A stretch of 64,000 bases of DNA from Paenibacillus barcinonensis (GCF_003217495.1 NZ_QJSW01000009.1:116274-180273); one strand, 5' to 3'; shown: positions 10,884-19,709, counted from the stretch's first letter. Translations and numbers: made by a program. Notes: generated from the sequence alone by a model not told the origin.

Positions 10884-11834
10884 TTGCGGAAACAACGGAT
10901 TAAGGGCCGTTTTGCAACAAAAACAGGGAATAAACGCTCTGGAGGGACAACGAGGAGAAAACGACTTTCTTCTGGAAGCAAAAAGGGTACAAAGGCCTAC
11001 GTCCTCATCGCACCCGTCACGGTTGAAGAGAATGTTCAAGAGAAGGGGAAGCCTGCTCGCAACGATAAGGAAACGGATCGCCAGATTGGGGAAGAGGTTC
11101 ACGGCCCTCTGCTGTCGGTTATTATTCCAGCGATGAATGAGCAGCGTACCATTGCGGCTGTAGTTCGTGAATGCTCGCGAATATGCCGTGATGCGGAGGT
11201 GCTGGTTGTAGTGAATGGATCAACGGATGCTACGGCCAGCGAAGCTAAGCGGGCAGGAGCGCGGGTGATTCAATATGCGGAGGCGCTGGGGCATGACGGG
11301 GGACGCAGAGTAGGAGCTGCAGCTGCGCGAGGGCAGATTCTGCTATTTACCGACGCGGACATCAAGGTGCCGGCTGAACAGCTTGCCCCCTTCGTGCAGG
11401 CAGTGTTGAAAGGCGTTGATGTCGCGTTGAATGATTACAACGGTCCAGTGACACGAAATCCGGTGCATCCGGTTGTTGAAGCGAAGCATATGTTAAACAG
11501 CCTGCTGTCCAGATCCGATCTTGGCGGGGCCTCCATGACAGCCATTCCACATGCAATCAGCCGCAAGACACTGGGGATCATCGAGACAGCTTCACTGGAG
11601 ATTCCGCCGCTTGCTCATGCGAAAGCAATTCTTGGGGGGCTTCGGGTACAGGCCGTTCATCATGTGCCTGTGGGAAGATTGAATGCGGTTCGCAGCAAGA
11701 AACGAAGCGAAGCTGATCCGCTGAGCCAAGTTGTGCTCCAGGATCATCTGGAGGCTATTCGCTGGATGACCGATACACGCGGTGCGCGGGGAGGCTACCC
11801 AGACTTGGAGCGTGTTCGAAGTCTGACCAGATAG
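10884..11834 (+). CDS. GT2 glycosyltransferase with polybasic N-terminus
   Basis: This protein of about 316 residues starts at TTG 10884 (or TTG 10881) behind GGGAGG. Residues 1-45 are very rich in Lys and Arg (RRKRLSSGSKKGTK). The catalytic GT-A domain begins near residue 75 with LLSVIIPAMNEQRTI. It has VVVNGSTDATA for nucleotide binding and FTDADIKVP with the DxD-type metal site, and a conserved GHDGGRRVGAA segment. It is a paralogue of the next gene, which shares GHD-x-GR-x-GA, the AP(F)-x-AV block and ALNxxxGP/T. Sugar donor and acceptor are unknown. It is the first gene of an apparent operon of three GT2 genes and a nucleotidylyltransferase. The basic tail suggests that the enzyme docks on an anionic structure rather than a membrane. 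Confidence 0.85.
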   Translation: MRKQRIKGRFATKTGNKRSGGTTRRKRLSSGSKKGTKAYVLIAPVTVEENVQEKGKPARNDKETDRQIGEEVHGPLLSVIIPAMNEQRTIAAVVRECSRICRDAEVLVVVNGSTDATASEAKRAGARVIQYAEALGHDGGRRVGAAAARGQILLFTDADIKVPAEQLAPFVQAVLKGVDVALNDYNGPVTRNPVHPVVEAKHMLNSLLSRSDLGGASMTAIPHAISRKTLGIIETASLEIPPLAHAKAILGGLRVQAVHHVPVGRLNAVRSKKRSEADPLSQVVLQDHLEAIRWMTDTRGARGGYPDLERVRSLTR

Positions 11835-11930
11835 CGGAACGAACAGCCGAATGGTAAGCGACGATTGGAGCCAACTGTGGCAGGGGAGCAGGATTCGGCC
11901 AGTTGCAGTATGACGCTGGAGGTGACAGTA

Positions 11931-13046
11931 ATGAAAACGAGAGCAGAAGCGGCGGTTCGCAGACAACCGGTGAACAGGCGGCCAGCAGCGAGCACGTTAA
12001 GGAGCAGTTCCCGCTCTAGGAAAGGCATAACACGCAAGCTTCGTCAGAAGAGGAGCCGAGTAAACGAGCGGCCGCTGCCGGACCTTCGCTCGTACTGGCG
12101 AGCGGGCAGGCTTGCAGGCAATTGTTCGACAATAGAGGCTGATCTCGTGAATCAACATGCTTTGGCTGCATGGCATGCCTACGCATCGGATCAACCGGGG
12201 CTGGAGCAATGGGAAGATGCTTGGCAGGCGGGCAAAGCATTTATGCAGGGTTATGCCCGATCCTCAGGTTATTCGCCAAACCTTGTGCCGCTTTCCCTAC
12301 GTCATACTGCTGCTGCCGTAGTTTGCGCCTGCAATGAGGAACGAACGCTGGGGCAGGTGCTGGTACAGCTGAAACGATTGCCACTCCGTGATATTGTAGT
12401 TGTATTAAACGGAACAACGGATAACAGTCTGGAGCGGGTGTTACAGCAACCGGGCATTACCCTTGTCTATGAACCAAACCGGGCCGGACATGATGTTGGG
12501 CGGGCACTGGGAGCCAAAATGACAGATGCGGAGACGATTCTGTTTGTAGATGGGGATATGGTCGTGCCTGCGGAGGAATTGGCTCCGTTTCTCTTCGCTG
12601 TTGATCGGGGAGAGGATGTTGCACTTAACAATCTGACCTCTCTGCTTCCGCCATTTGCCAAGCAGGATGAGGTCAGCCGCATTAAAGCGTATTTGAACCA
12701 TACGCTAGGCAGACGGGAGCTTGGCTCGAATTCGATGACTGCTGTGCCGCATGCCGTATCCAGACGTATGATTGAGACGGTGAAGCCGGCTTCGCTGGCT
12801 GTCCCGCCCAAAGCACAGATGCTGGCAATCCGCCATGGGCTGCGGGTATCTGCTCCGAGTCAAGTGGACGTCATCCGCTCCAATCGGTTACGGCCCGGAA
12901 ATACAGGGAGCAATAACGATGTTGCCAGACTGATTCTGGGTGATCATCTGGAAGCACTGGCTGCCTGGCTGAGCTCAGGTGGAAACGATGTTCAGTTGAG
13001 GCCGCTTTCCCGAGCAGAAGTGGCATACAGGAGGAACGCGAGATGA
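11931..13046 (+). CDS. GT2 glycosyltransferase with polybasic N-terminus (paralogue of preceding gene)
   Basis: This 371-residue protein starts at ATG 11931, which sits 8 nt after GGAGG; an in-frame ATG 66 nt earlier lacks a ribosome site. Residues 1-48 are strongly basic (RSSSRSRKGITRKLRQKRSR). Residues 55-115 contain W/G-rich turns (YWRAGRLAG, WQAGKAFMQGY) reminiscent of the G-[YF]-x-x-G module in cluster B. The GT-A core starts about residue 123 (AAVVCACNEERTLGQ), with VVLNGTTDNS and FVDGDMVVP as its DxD-type motif. The last four bases overlap the next start (ATGA), so translation is probably coupled. Substrate unknown. Confidence 0.85.
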   Translation: MKTRAEAAVRRQPVNRRPAASTLRSSSRSRKGITRKLRQKRSRVNERPLPDLRSYWRAGRLAGNCSTIEADLVNQHALAAWHAYASDQPGLEQWEDAWQAGKAFMQGYARSSGYSPNLVPLSLRHTAAAVVCACNEERTLGQVLVQLKRLPLRDIVVVLNGTTDNSLERVLQQPGITLVYEPNRAGHDVGRALGAKMTDAETILFVDGDMVVPAEELAPFLFAVDRGEDVALNNLTSLLPPFAKQDEVSRIKAYLNHTLGRRELGSNSMTAVPHAVSRRMIETVKPASLAVPPKAQMLAIRHGLRVSAPSQVDVIRSNRLRPGNTGSNNDVARLILGDHLEALAAWLSSGGNDVQLRPLSRAEVAYRRNAR

Positions 13047-13816
13047 CGCTGACGAGCATAATCATACCGACGTATAACGGACTTTCGCTTCTGAAGTGCT
13101 GTGTGCAAGCCATCCAAACCTATACAGGAGAAGCGACACCATACGAGATCATCGTTGTGGATAACGGCTCGACGGATGGTACGGCCGCATTTTGTGCCAG
13201 TGAACGAATACGGTTTGTTCGGCTGCCTGAGAATCGGGGGTTCCCGGCTGCCTGTAATGCCGGACTGCGCGCCGCCTGCGGGGATGAGCTGCTGCTGCTG
13301 AACAATGATGTTACGGTTACATCCTGCTGGCTGGAAAATATGCGAGCAGCACTCTACAGTGCTGACAATGTAGGCATCGTTGGGCCGGTGACCAATTATG
13401 CCAGCGGCATTCAGCAGGTGGAGGTCAACTTTCGGGATATTACACATTTTCAGGAGCTGGCTGCTGCGAATAACGTTTCGGATGCGTCGCGGTGGAGGGA
13501 CGTACGTCGTATCGTCGGGCTGTGCATGCTGTTGAAACGAAGTGTGCTGGATGCGGCAGGCTGGCTGGATGAAGCGTACTCTCCGGGACACTATGAGGAC
13601 GATGACTACTGCTACAGGGTTAGACTGCTGGGCTTCCGGCTGCTGGTATGTGGTGATGTGCTGATACATCATCAGGGCAGTGCAAGCTTTCAAAAAACGG
13701 ACCCGATCGAATGGAAACAATTGCTGGAGCGCAATCGTTCGATTTTTATCAATAAATGGCATGTCGATCCACTTGAATTTATGGACATATCCGATGAAGG
13801 AGGGAACAAGAAATGA
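13043..13816 (+). CDS. GT2 glycosyltransferase, rhamnosyltransferase-like
   Basis: This 257-residue GT-A enzyme has no basic tail. Its motifs are TSIIIPTYNGLSLL at the N-terminus, IIVVDNGSTDGT, the NND variant of the metal motif in LLLLNNDVTV, and a C-terminal HYEDDDYCYRVRLLG followed by IHHQGS. These features are typical of the rhamnosyltransferase-type GT2 group. It overlaps the upstream gene by ATGA at 13043-13046 and the next gene by ATGA at 13813-13816, so the cluster is translationally coupled. The neighbouring nucleotidylyltransferase could supply a dTDP-sugar, though no rmlB, rmlC or rmlD follows directly. The core is clearly related to the enzyme at 16136. Confidence 0.9.
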   Translation: MTLTSIIIPTYNGLSLLKCCVQAIQTYTGEATPYEIIVVDNGSTDGTAAFCASERIRFVRLPENRGFPAACNAGLRAACGDELLLLNNDVTVTSCWLENMRAALYSADNVGIVGPVTNYASGIQQVEVNFRDITHFQELAAANNVSDASRWRDVRRIVGLCMLLKRSVLDAAGWLDEAYSPGHYEDDDYCYRVRLLGFRLLVCGDVLIHHQGSASFQKTDPIEWKQLLERNRSIFINKWHVDPLEFMDISDEGGNKK

Positions 13817-14544
13817 AAGGTGTAATTCTTGCTGGCGGCACAGGGACACGATTGTACCCTCTAACCCGGCTTATTAATAAACATCTGCTTCCCGTCGGTA
13901 AACATCCGATGATTATGTATGGCATCGACAGGCTTCGTCAGGCAGGGATCGAGGATATCCTGATTGTGATTAACAAACAATCCGCAGGTTTGTATACGGA
14001 GTACCTTGGGGGCGGAGAGGATCACGGGGTCAAGCTGACGTATCGCATTCAGGAAAAGGCGGGAGGCATTGCTGAAGCGCTTGATCTGGCGTCCACGTTT
14101 ATTCTTCCAGGCGAAAGATTCGTGGTGCTGCTGGGCGATAATCTGTTCAGCGACGATCTGAAGCCTTACGTGGACCGATATATGCAGCAGCCTGCCGGTA
14201 CCGCGCGTGTATTGCTTAAAGGAGTAGATGATGCTCGCCGCTACGGCGTGCCTGTCTTTGACGAGCAGCACCCGGAACGTATTGCGTATATTGAGGAAAA
14301 GCCAAGCCAGCCGAAGACCTCTTACTGTGTGACCGGCATATATATGTACGATGATCACGTATTTAATCTGATTCATAACATTGCACCATCGGCACGCGGA
14401 GAGCTGGAGATCACAGATGTTAACAATCACTATGCATCCAGCGGCGGACTGGAGTACGACATTTTGCAAAAATATTGGAGCGACGCGGGCACATTTGAGT
14501 CGCTCCAGGAGGCAGCTGAGCGTATGAAGGGGCAGCTGCCATAA
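13813..14544 (+). CDS. Glucose-1-phosphate thymidylyltransferase-type nucleotidylyltransferase (SpsI/RmlA-like)
   Basis: This 243-residue protein is the short form of the family, like B. subtilis SpsI of the spore-coat polysaccharide operon. The nucleotide-binding signature is GVILAGGTGTRLYPLT, followed by NKHLLPVGKHPMIMYG, LLGDNLFSDD for metal binding and YIEEKPSQPKTSY for the sugar-phosphate site. It should make dTDP-glucose, or another NDP-hexose, from the sugar-1-phosphate. ATGA overlap couples it to the upstream GT2, and a strong terminator follows at 14613-14644, closing this operon. The lack of rmlBCD beside it means that the final donor cannot be fixed from the window. Confidence 0.88.
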   Translation: MKGVILAGGTGTRLYPLTRLINKHLLPVGKHPMIMYGIDRLRQAGIEDILIVINKQSAGLYTEYLGGGEDHGVKLTYRIQEKAGGIAEALDLASTFILPGERFVVLLGDNLFSDDLKPYVDRYMQQPAGTARVLLKGVDDARRYGVPVFDEQHPERIAYIEEKPSQPKTSYCVTGIYMYDDHVFNLIHNIAPSARGELEITDVNNHYASSGGLEYDILQKYWSDAGTFESLQEAAERMKGQLP

Positions 14545-14612
14545 CGGATATAAACCGATAGTGCAGCCGCTGTGCGGTGCCAGATCGAAACAGATGATCG
14601 AAGCCAAGCTTG

Positions 14613-14644
14613 CGCCGGAGCCTTAAAGAAAGCTCCGGCGTTTT
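14613..14644 (+). terminator. Intrinsic terminator after nucleotidylyltransferase
   Basis: A perfect 9-bp GC-rich stem, CGCCGGAGC (14613-14621) and GCTCCGGCG (14632-14640), has a 10-nt loop and is followed by TTTT. Confidence 0.9.
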
Positions 14645-14691
14645 GCGCAGCGTCAGCGGCCATCCTTTTCCATGTACAAGGAGGGATTGGT

Positions 14692-14784
14692 GTGAGAGCA
14701 GGGAACAGAAGGAGTGCGGGTAAGTCAGGGTGTATAAGGCACGTGGCGGTACAAGTGGAGAATGCAGGGAAGTGGGGCATGTGA
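14692..14784 (+). CDS. Short basic leader frame overlapping the GT-D gene
   Basis: GTG 14692 stands 6 nt after a strong AAGGAGGG (14678-14685) and encodes 30 residues (VRAGNRRSAGKSG...), ending ATG-TGA at 14779-14784. Its NRRSAGKSG is echoed by VRRSAGKTGG in the following frame, so the two may have arisen by tandem duplication. The stop overlaps GTG 14781 as GTGA. It is either a translated leader that couples initiation of the GT-D gene, or the true N-terminus of that gene separated by a frameshift. Confidence 0.4.
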   Translation: MRAGNRRSAGKSGCIRHVAVQVENAGKWGM

Positions 14785-16070
14785 AGGGCGCAGGGAGAAC
14801 AGGGGTCAGAAGGAGTGCAGGTAAAACAGGGGGTGTGAGACGTGCGGGCGGCGCTGTCGGTGTGATAGCTACGGGCAAATCGGGCAGAGCCCGAGCTGTG
14901 CCCCATGCGGGCAGGGCGGCGCGTGCCAGCCGTGCAGCGCTGGCTGGCCGTGCACAGGGCCGCCTGCGCCAGGGCTCGGCCCAGCGCAGGCGCGCCTCCG
15001 CGCAGGGCCGCCGCGCCGCGGCCCGCGCCAAGCAGCGCACGGCGATGCGCCGTGCGCCACAGTCAGCACCGCATGCAAGCTCGCCACAGGCGATGCCTGC
15101 CAGCGGTGCTGGCCCCGCCCCGCGCCAGACAACACACCCGCCGGGTGTCGTCGCCCTGCCCGCGGGGCGGGAAGGCGCTGCCGCCAGTGCGGGCAGCGCA
15201 AACGGCGTGCCGCCGGCGGCTGCGCAGCAGGCCGCGCAGGCGGCAGTGCCCGGCGGTTACGCCGCGGGTTACCGCGACGGCGTATACGCCGGGGGCGAGG
15301 CGCTGGTGGCGAAGCACATCCCGCCGGATCACATTCTGCCTGCTGTTGCAGCGTCAGATTTGATCGAGGCGGGCTTCCGCCAGTATGCGCCCAGCCTGAC
15401 CCGGCTGACCAGCCCTCACGAGCTGGCTGGTCACATTGTAGCGGCGCTGGAGGCGCAGCGCCCGCTGTCTGTTGTTCGCCTCGGGGATGGCGAACTGCTT
15501 ACGCTGGCAGCCGATACGGTGCTGCCAGCTACAGAGGTGCAGGAGCTGGCACCGTTTCTGCCGTATGCAGGGGTGCCATGCTCTACGCCGGACATCCGCG
15601 CGATGCTTGCGGAAGCTATCCAGGGTGCGGACTGGGTGGGAGTGCCCATCTCACGCGCACCTACATTTCAAGGACTGTTATTTCCGGTGCTGCGCCATTT
15701 CGGCATCAACTGGTCCAGTCTGAAATTGACCAGCTCAACCATCAATTACAGCCTGCATCATTCGCGTCTGCTGCTTCCCATCCTGCAAGGACGGAGGGTG
15801 CTGCTTATCGGCAGTCAGGCAGCAGATTTGGGAGTGCTGCTGCATCAGCATGGAGTACAGATCGCAGGTATACTTCCGTCTGTGGCGGGTATGGCGGATA
15901 TTCCGAGAGTAATGCAGCATGCTGCGGAGCATACCTTTGATATTGCGCTAGTTGCAGCGGGCATTCCGGCAGTGGTGCTATGCAGACGTATTGCTGGCGA
16001 ACTGGGCAAAGTGGCTTTCGATTTTGGACATTTGGCCGACAAACTGGTGACAGGAGAGCTTCAGTTCTAG
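14781..16070 (+). CDS. GT-D-fold glycosyltransferase with long Ala/Arg-rich tail and Gly/Tyr module
   Basis: The start is uncertain: GTG 14781 is coupled by GTGA to the leader frame, giving 429 residues; GTG 14730 in the same frame has no good ribosome site. Residues 1-155 are a low-complexity tail of Ala, Arg, Gly and Gln encoded by visibly GC-richer DNA. Residues about 158-174 (GGYAAGYRDGVYAGG) match the G-[YF]-x-x-G module of cluster B. The C-terminal about 210 residues have the GT-D (DUF1792-like) signature SVVRLGDGEL and RRVLLIGSQAADLG. Family members transfer a hexose onto glycosylated serine-rich adhesins; the acceptor here is unknown. The gene stands between two operon blocks of cluster A. 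Confidence 0.7.
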   Translation: MKGAGRTGVRRSAGKTGGVRRAGGAVGVIATGKSGRARAVPHAGRAARASRAALAGRAQGRLRQGSAQRRRASAQGRRAAARAKQRTAMRRAPQSAPHASSPQAMPASGAGPAPRQTTHPPGVVALPAGREGAAASAGSANGVPPAAAQQAAQAAVPGGYAAGYRDGVYAGGEALVAKHIPPDHILPAVAASDLIEAGFRQYAPSLTRLTSPHELAGHIVAALEAQRPLSVVRLGDGELLTLAADTVLPATEVQELAPFLPYAGVPCSTPDIRAMLAEAIQGADWVGVPISRAPTFQGLLFPVLRHFGINWSSLKLTSSTINYSLHHSRLLLPILQGRRVLLIGSQAADLGVLLHQHGVQIAGILPSVAGMADIPRVMQHAAEHTFDIALVAAGIPAVVLCRRIAGELGKVAFDFGHLADKLVTGELQF

Positions 16071-16135
16071 CAGATCGTCCTGAGCAGGGGATCAAACGGG
16101 CTTTGCTGCAGGACGGGTGGAATGGAGGAAGCAGC

Positions 16136-17791
16136 ATGAAGAAATCGAAAAAAACGTCTCATCATACACGTAACGCGCGAAAAAACAGACAAGGCAGCTC
16201 GCAGGAGAGCAGTCAAATTAAAAAGTCTAGACCATCATTGAGCAATGCTGCTCATCGTACCGAGGCATCGGCTACCGCTCTGCTTCATGCAGCAGGCAGC
16301 CGTCATCGACGGTTGTCCTCACGCAAAGGCAAAAGAAATGCTCGAAGCCTTCGAAGCACCAAGCTTTATAATCAAGGTTACAACCGAGGTTATGAAGACG
16401 GGGTGCGTCAGGGACAAAATTCATTCGGCCTTGTTTTTGAGGGCGTGAGCATTATCATCCCGACCTACAATAAGCGTGATTATGTGCTGCAATGTGTGGT
16501 GAGCATCGAGAAACATACCCCCGCTCCCTACGAGATTATTGTGGTCGATAATGCCTCACGGGATGGCACGGCAGAAGCGCTGCTTCGTCAAGGGGGCATG
16601 GTAAGAGTTGCTGCACTGGAGAAAAATCGGGGCTTCGCCGGGGGCGTTAACGTTGGTCTGATGATGGCCAAAGGAAGACATATTGTCGTGCTGAACAATG
16701 ATACGCTTGTTACACCAGGGTGGCTTGATAATATGATGGCGTGCCTGAACAGTGATCCACAGATCGGTGTAGTGGGCCCTGTGACGAATTATATTGGCGG
16801 GGATCAGCAGATTGAGGTGCCATATCATGATGTGAAGGAGATGTGGACCTTTGCTGCCAGCCAAAATCGCCCGGATACAGGCAAACATCGGTTGACGGAC
16901 CGACTGGTTGGATTCTGCTGGCTGTTCTCGAGAGAATTGTTTGAGCGTGTAGGTTATCTGGATGAAGGGTATAAGGTAGGCAATTTTGAGGATGATGACT
17001 GGATTGTACGCGTCCGTATGCTCGGATATCGTCTTGCCGTGGCGGGGGATGCGTTTATTCATCACTACGGAAGTGTAAGCATGAAAGAGCTCGGAGAACA
17101 GCAGTTCAACACAGTGAATCAGGGCAATGAACAATTTTACAGCGAAAAATGGGGAGACCCCCACACGCTCATTGCCGAAACCTCCCGGCTGATACAGTCA
17201 GAGCATGCGGACAGCCAATCGCGATCCCGGCGAGACGTACCCTTAGCCAATGAAAAGGGAGATAAGCATCATCTGGCAGCAGGCTTTGATTTTGAAAAGG
17301 AAACTTCAGTATCCTGCCTAAGACGCAGCGGCGATTTCTATCCCGAAGAGGCATTGCTTGTTGATCTCAAGGGAGATGTCTACACCTTAAAAGGCAGGAA
17401 GCGACGCAAGCTGAACATTCCAGTTCCACGCGGCATTTCGCCCGTTCTGGTAGCCAAACCTGATCTGCTCGGCATCCCCGCAGGTGAGCCGATTAACGCT
17501 GCAGGGGATATTCGCAGCTGGCCGTTTGAACCGGAGCATGTACAGCCTGCCATAACTTCGGATGCAGGCAAGGTGGCTGCCGAAGGCAGCATCGTTGCGG
17601 CTTCCAACGCACCCGAAGTATGGTATCAGATCAGTGAAGGCAAACGCAGAAGGTTTGTGTCGGGTTATGCTGCGGAACGCTGGGGGGTCAGCTCCAGACA
17701 TGTACAGCAGATACCAGTCGAACTGCTCCACGCGATCCCGGAAGGCTTGCCCATTATTGCGCCACCGCAGCTGCTGACCCAGGACCTGTAA
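16136..17791 (+). CDS. GT2 glycosyltransferase with basic tail, Gly/Tyr module and C-terminal KRRF repeats
   Basis: This 551-residue protein starts at ATG 16136 after GGAGG; the frame extends upstream without a ribosome site. Residues 1-77 are polybasic and Ser-rich, and residues 79-93 (NQGYNRGYEDGVRQG) form the shared module. A GT-A domain (about 103-340) carries SIIIPTYNKRDYV, VVDNASRDGT, VVLNNDTLV and NFEDDDWIVRVRMLG. The last about 130 residues contain two imperfect repeats, VYTLKGRKRRKLNIPVP and WYQISEGKRRRFVSGYA, each followed by an (I)PxG(x)PI turn. These resemble small beta repeats with a KRR[FI] core found in various cell-surface proteins (inference). The enzyme is related to the GT2 at 13043. 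Confidence 0.85.
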   Translation: MKKSKKTSHHTRNARKNRQGSSQESSQIKKSRPSLSNAAHRTEASATALLHAAGSRHRRLSSRKGKRNARSLRSTKLYNQGYNRGYEDGVRQGQNSFGLVFEGVSIIIPTYNKRDYVLQCVVSIEKHTPAPYEIIVVDNASRDGTAEALLRQGGMVRVAALEKNRGFAGGVNVGLMMAKGRHIVVLNNDTLVTPGWLDNMMACLNSDPQIGVVGPVTNYIGGDQQIEVPYHDVKEMWTFAASQNRPDTGKHRLTDRLVGFCWLFSRELFERVGYLDEGYKVGNFEDDDWIVRVRMLGYRLAVAGDAFIHHYGSVSMKELGEQQFNTVNQGNEQFYSEKWGDPHTLIAETSRLIQSEHADSQSRSRRDVPLANEKGDKHHLAAGFDFEKETSVSCLRRSGDFYPEEALLVDLKGDVYTLKGRKRRKLNIPVPRGISPVLVAKPDLLGIPAGEPINAAGDIRSWPFEPEHVQPAITSDAGKVAAEGSIVAASNAPEVWYQISEGKRRRFVSGYAAERWGVSSRHVQQIPVELLHAIPEGLPIIAPPQLLTQDL

Positions 17792-17829
17792 TGACCACCG
17801 CTCGCGGTTTGAAGCAGTATATGGAAACA

Positions 17830-17897
17830 TGCGGAATGAACAGCACAGCAGAGTAAGCGTTTTAGGCTGACTTACACGCTGATCTGTTCATTCCGCA
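17830..17897 (+). terminator. Long structured hairpin, probable terminator
   Basis: A 14-bp outer stem, TGCGGAATGAACAG (17830-17843) with CTGTTCATTCCGCA (17884-17897), encloses a GTAAG/CTTAC inner pair. It follows the GT2 gene. There is no long T-run, so termination is likely but not certain. Confidence 0.55.
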
Positions 17898-18325
17898 TAA
17901 GGCTTTGCTACATAATAAAATGTTGCCCCTAAGGCAAGTGAGTAGAAATGAGGAGGTAGATGTTACAGAAGCGAAGCAATGCTGGATGATTGGATTAAGA
18001 CTATAAAGACTTTAATAACTTACGACATTTTAAGTAATGCACTGAGCTATGAGAAGTCTGGATAGTGGGTGAGGGCGCTAAATGATGATGATATCCTTTA
18101 GTACAAAAGCCTGCAAACTTATGCTTAACAGCGGAGGCTGGAAATAGATTTAGAATAAATCTTCATAAATTTGCTAGATAACAAACTAGGACGTTTTAGT
18201 CATATTACAGAATGAAAACAATTTCTACTGTAATAAATATTTATATTATACCACATAAACCCTTTATGAAAGCGTTGTTATGTGATAGGGTAAAAAGGAA
18301 GAAAATATAAAATAGAGGTATTAAT
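17898..18325. other. AT-rich spacer, no convincing gene
   Basis: About 430 bp of AT-rich DNA starts the compositional shift that continues to about 19.9 kb. A 21-codon frame (18082-18147; MMMISFSTKACKLMLNSGGWK is 21 residues, beginning with three Met) has only a partial ribosome site (GAGGG). It could be a relic or a peptide gene. An AGAGGT site at 18313-18318 serves the next gene. Confidence 0.35.
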
Positions 18326-19189
18326 TTGAAAATCAAAAAAAGGATGTTTGGTTCGTTATTGTCTCTTATACTTGTGCTACAGATGTCTCCAGTAAACGCT
18401 GAGGATAACACTTATGATCCATTAACAGAGTCATTTACTGTAACCAAAGAATTTTTGAAGGAAAAGGCAATACAGGAAGGAAAGCAATTAAACGTTGCTG
18501 AATATGAAAATAAACTTGAAAATGCAAAGACTCAGTCTGAGATAGAAGATTTAATGGAAATGATGAATGATTATTCAGTATATACAGAAATCGAGTATCA
18601 AAATAAGTTATATAGTTTTGATAATAGAGATAGTTTTGATCATACTGTAACTTTAATGGCGTCTCCTGGAGACACTAGGTTGCGTACAGAATATTCTTAT
18701 GGTGCACAAACCTTGTATGGAAATGAGCAAGGGGATTTAAATAAGATGGGTAATAAGCTGATTCAGATTGGAGCAGGCATGACTCATCCTTACGTAGGTG
18801 CATTTATGACAGTTGTAGATCTATTAATTAAAGAGAATGAGTACGACAGTTATAAAAGTACTATTGTTAGATCGCTGCACGACTATGTAATAATATATAA
18901 ATATGTAGATGTTTATCAGTGGAATGGTTTCCAATATATATGGGCTCCAATGGCAACATCGACTAAGAAAAATACTTCTGCACAACTCAATGTTGTTTAT
19001 TACAAAAATTCAATACGATATACACCAAGAAATTTTGATTTAGGACAAATCTCAGGGCAAGCTGGTAATTACTTTTATGACGAAGAAAGATTAACTTCAC
19101 TTGCAAAAAATACATTGTCTCCCTTGTATTATGGTTACCAGAGTGGGACTGTTATACCTGTAAATGTATATTGGAAATTTAAGTATTGA
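18326..19189 (+). CDS. Exported protein of unknown function
   Basis: This 287-residue protein starts at TTG 18326 after AGAGGT. It has an N-terminal signal peptide (MKIKKRMFGSLLSLILVLQM, probable cleavage after PVNA, residue 25). A charged helical stretch (about 35-85) is followed by a region rich in Tyr, Thr and Asn. I do not recognise a domain. Codon use is AT-rich compared with the flanking glycosylation and sulfur genes, which suggests that this pair of genes was acquired separately. The following lipoprotein gene is in the same orientation about 50 bp downstream, probably in the same transcript. A surface or secreted role is likely; nothing more can be said. Confidence 0.7.
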   Translation: MKIKKRMFGSLLSLILVLQMSPVNAEDNTYDPLTESFTVTKEFLKEKAIQEGKQLNVAEYENKLENAKTQSEIEDLMEMMNDYSVYTEIEYQNKLYSFDNRDSFDHTVTLMASPGDTRLRTEYSYGAQTLYGNEQGDLNKMGNKLIQIGAGMTHPYVGAFMTVVDLLIKENEYDSYKSTIVRSLHDYVIIYKYVDVYQWNGFQYIWAPMATSTKKNTSAQLNVVYYKNSIRYTPRNFDLGQISGQAGNYFYDEERLTSLAKNTLSPLYYGYQSGTVIPVNVYWKFKY

Positions 19190-19238
19190 CTTACTTATGG
19201 GGAGGGGCTATCTCCAGTTAATAGTTTGGAGGCTGAAA

Positions 19239-19688
19239 ATGAAAAAAGTGCTTTTTATTACTTTATTAAGCTTATTCATTCTCTCAGGGTGCAGTACTCA
19301 TGAACAAATAGACATTAAATCACCATCTTACATGTATAGTGAGAACTCCGAGATAGGCAGGAACGTAAGAGTGAGTTTGAATGGCACATTGAATAAAAAG
19401 GATGATGTTTTCGAGGGGGAATTATCTATCGATGATATTGTCTTCAAAAAAGTCATTTTCACGCATAATACGTTATTAATCTCTTATGAAGGTTCAAAGA
19501 GAACAGTCCTGGGCGATATTTATTTTGATAAACAGGCGAATCAATATGCAATTATTGTTACAGAACCTGAATTATACACGAAATTAACGCATGCAAAATT
19601 CCAGAATAAAGGTTTGGTTATCAGTTCTCCGGCATCAAGTTTAGCAGAAGCAAAGATTATCGAGGCGAAATTAAAAGCAATGGAGTGA
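19239..19688 (+). CDS. Small lipoprotein of unknown function
   Basis: This 149-residue protein starts at ATG 19239 behind GGAGG. The N-terminus MKKVLFITLLSLFILSGCS is a lipoprotein signal with lipobox LSGC, so the mature protein should be lipid-anchored from Cys 18. The remainder (YMYSENSEIGRNVRVSLNGTLNKK...) has alternating hydrophobic strands that suggest a small beta-sandwich, ending in a helical AEAKIIEAKLKAME. No family is recognised. A strong terminator overlaps its stop codon. Confidence 0.75.
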   Translation: MKKVLFITLLSLFILSGCSTHEQIDIKSPSYMYSENSEIGRNVRVSLNGTLNKKDDVFEGELSIDDIVFKKVIFTHNTLLISYEGSKRTVLGDIYFDKQANQYAIIVTEPELYTKLTHAKFQNKGLVISSPASSLAEAKIIEAKLKAME

Positions 19689-19709
19689 GTATGAGCTCAC
19701 TCCTTTTTT
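19682..19709 (+). terminator. Intrinsic terminator overlapping the lipoprotein stop codon
   Basis: An 8-bp stem GGAGTGAG (19682-19689) with CTCACTCC (19696-19703) has a 6-nt loop and is followed by TTTTTT. The TGA stop of the gene lies inside the left arm. Confidence 0.92.

Noticed and set aside
13861..14607. 248-codon minus-strand frame opposite the nucleotidylyltransferase
   Set aside because: Antisense of an intact enzyme gene, with no ribosome site.
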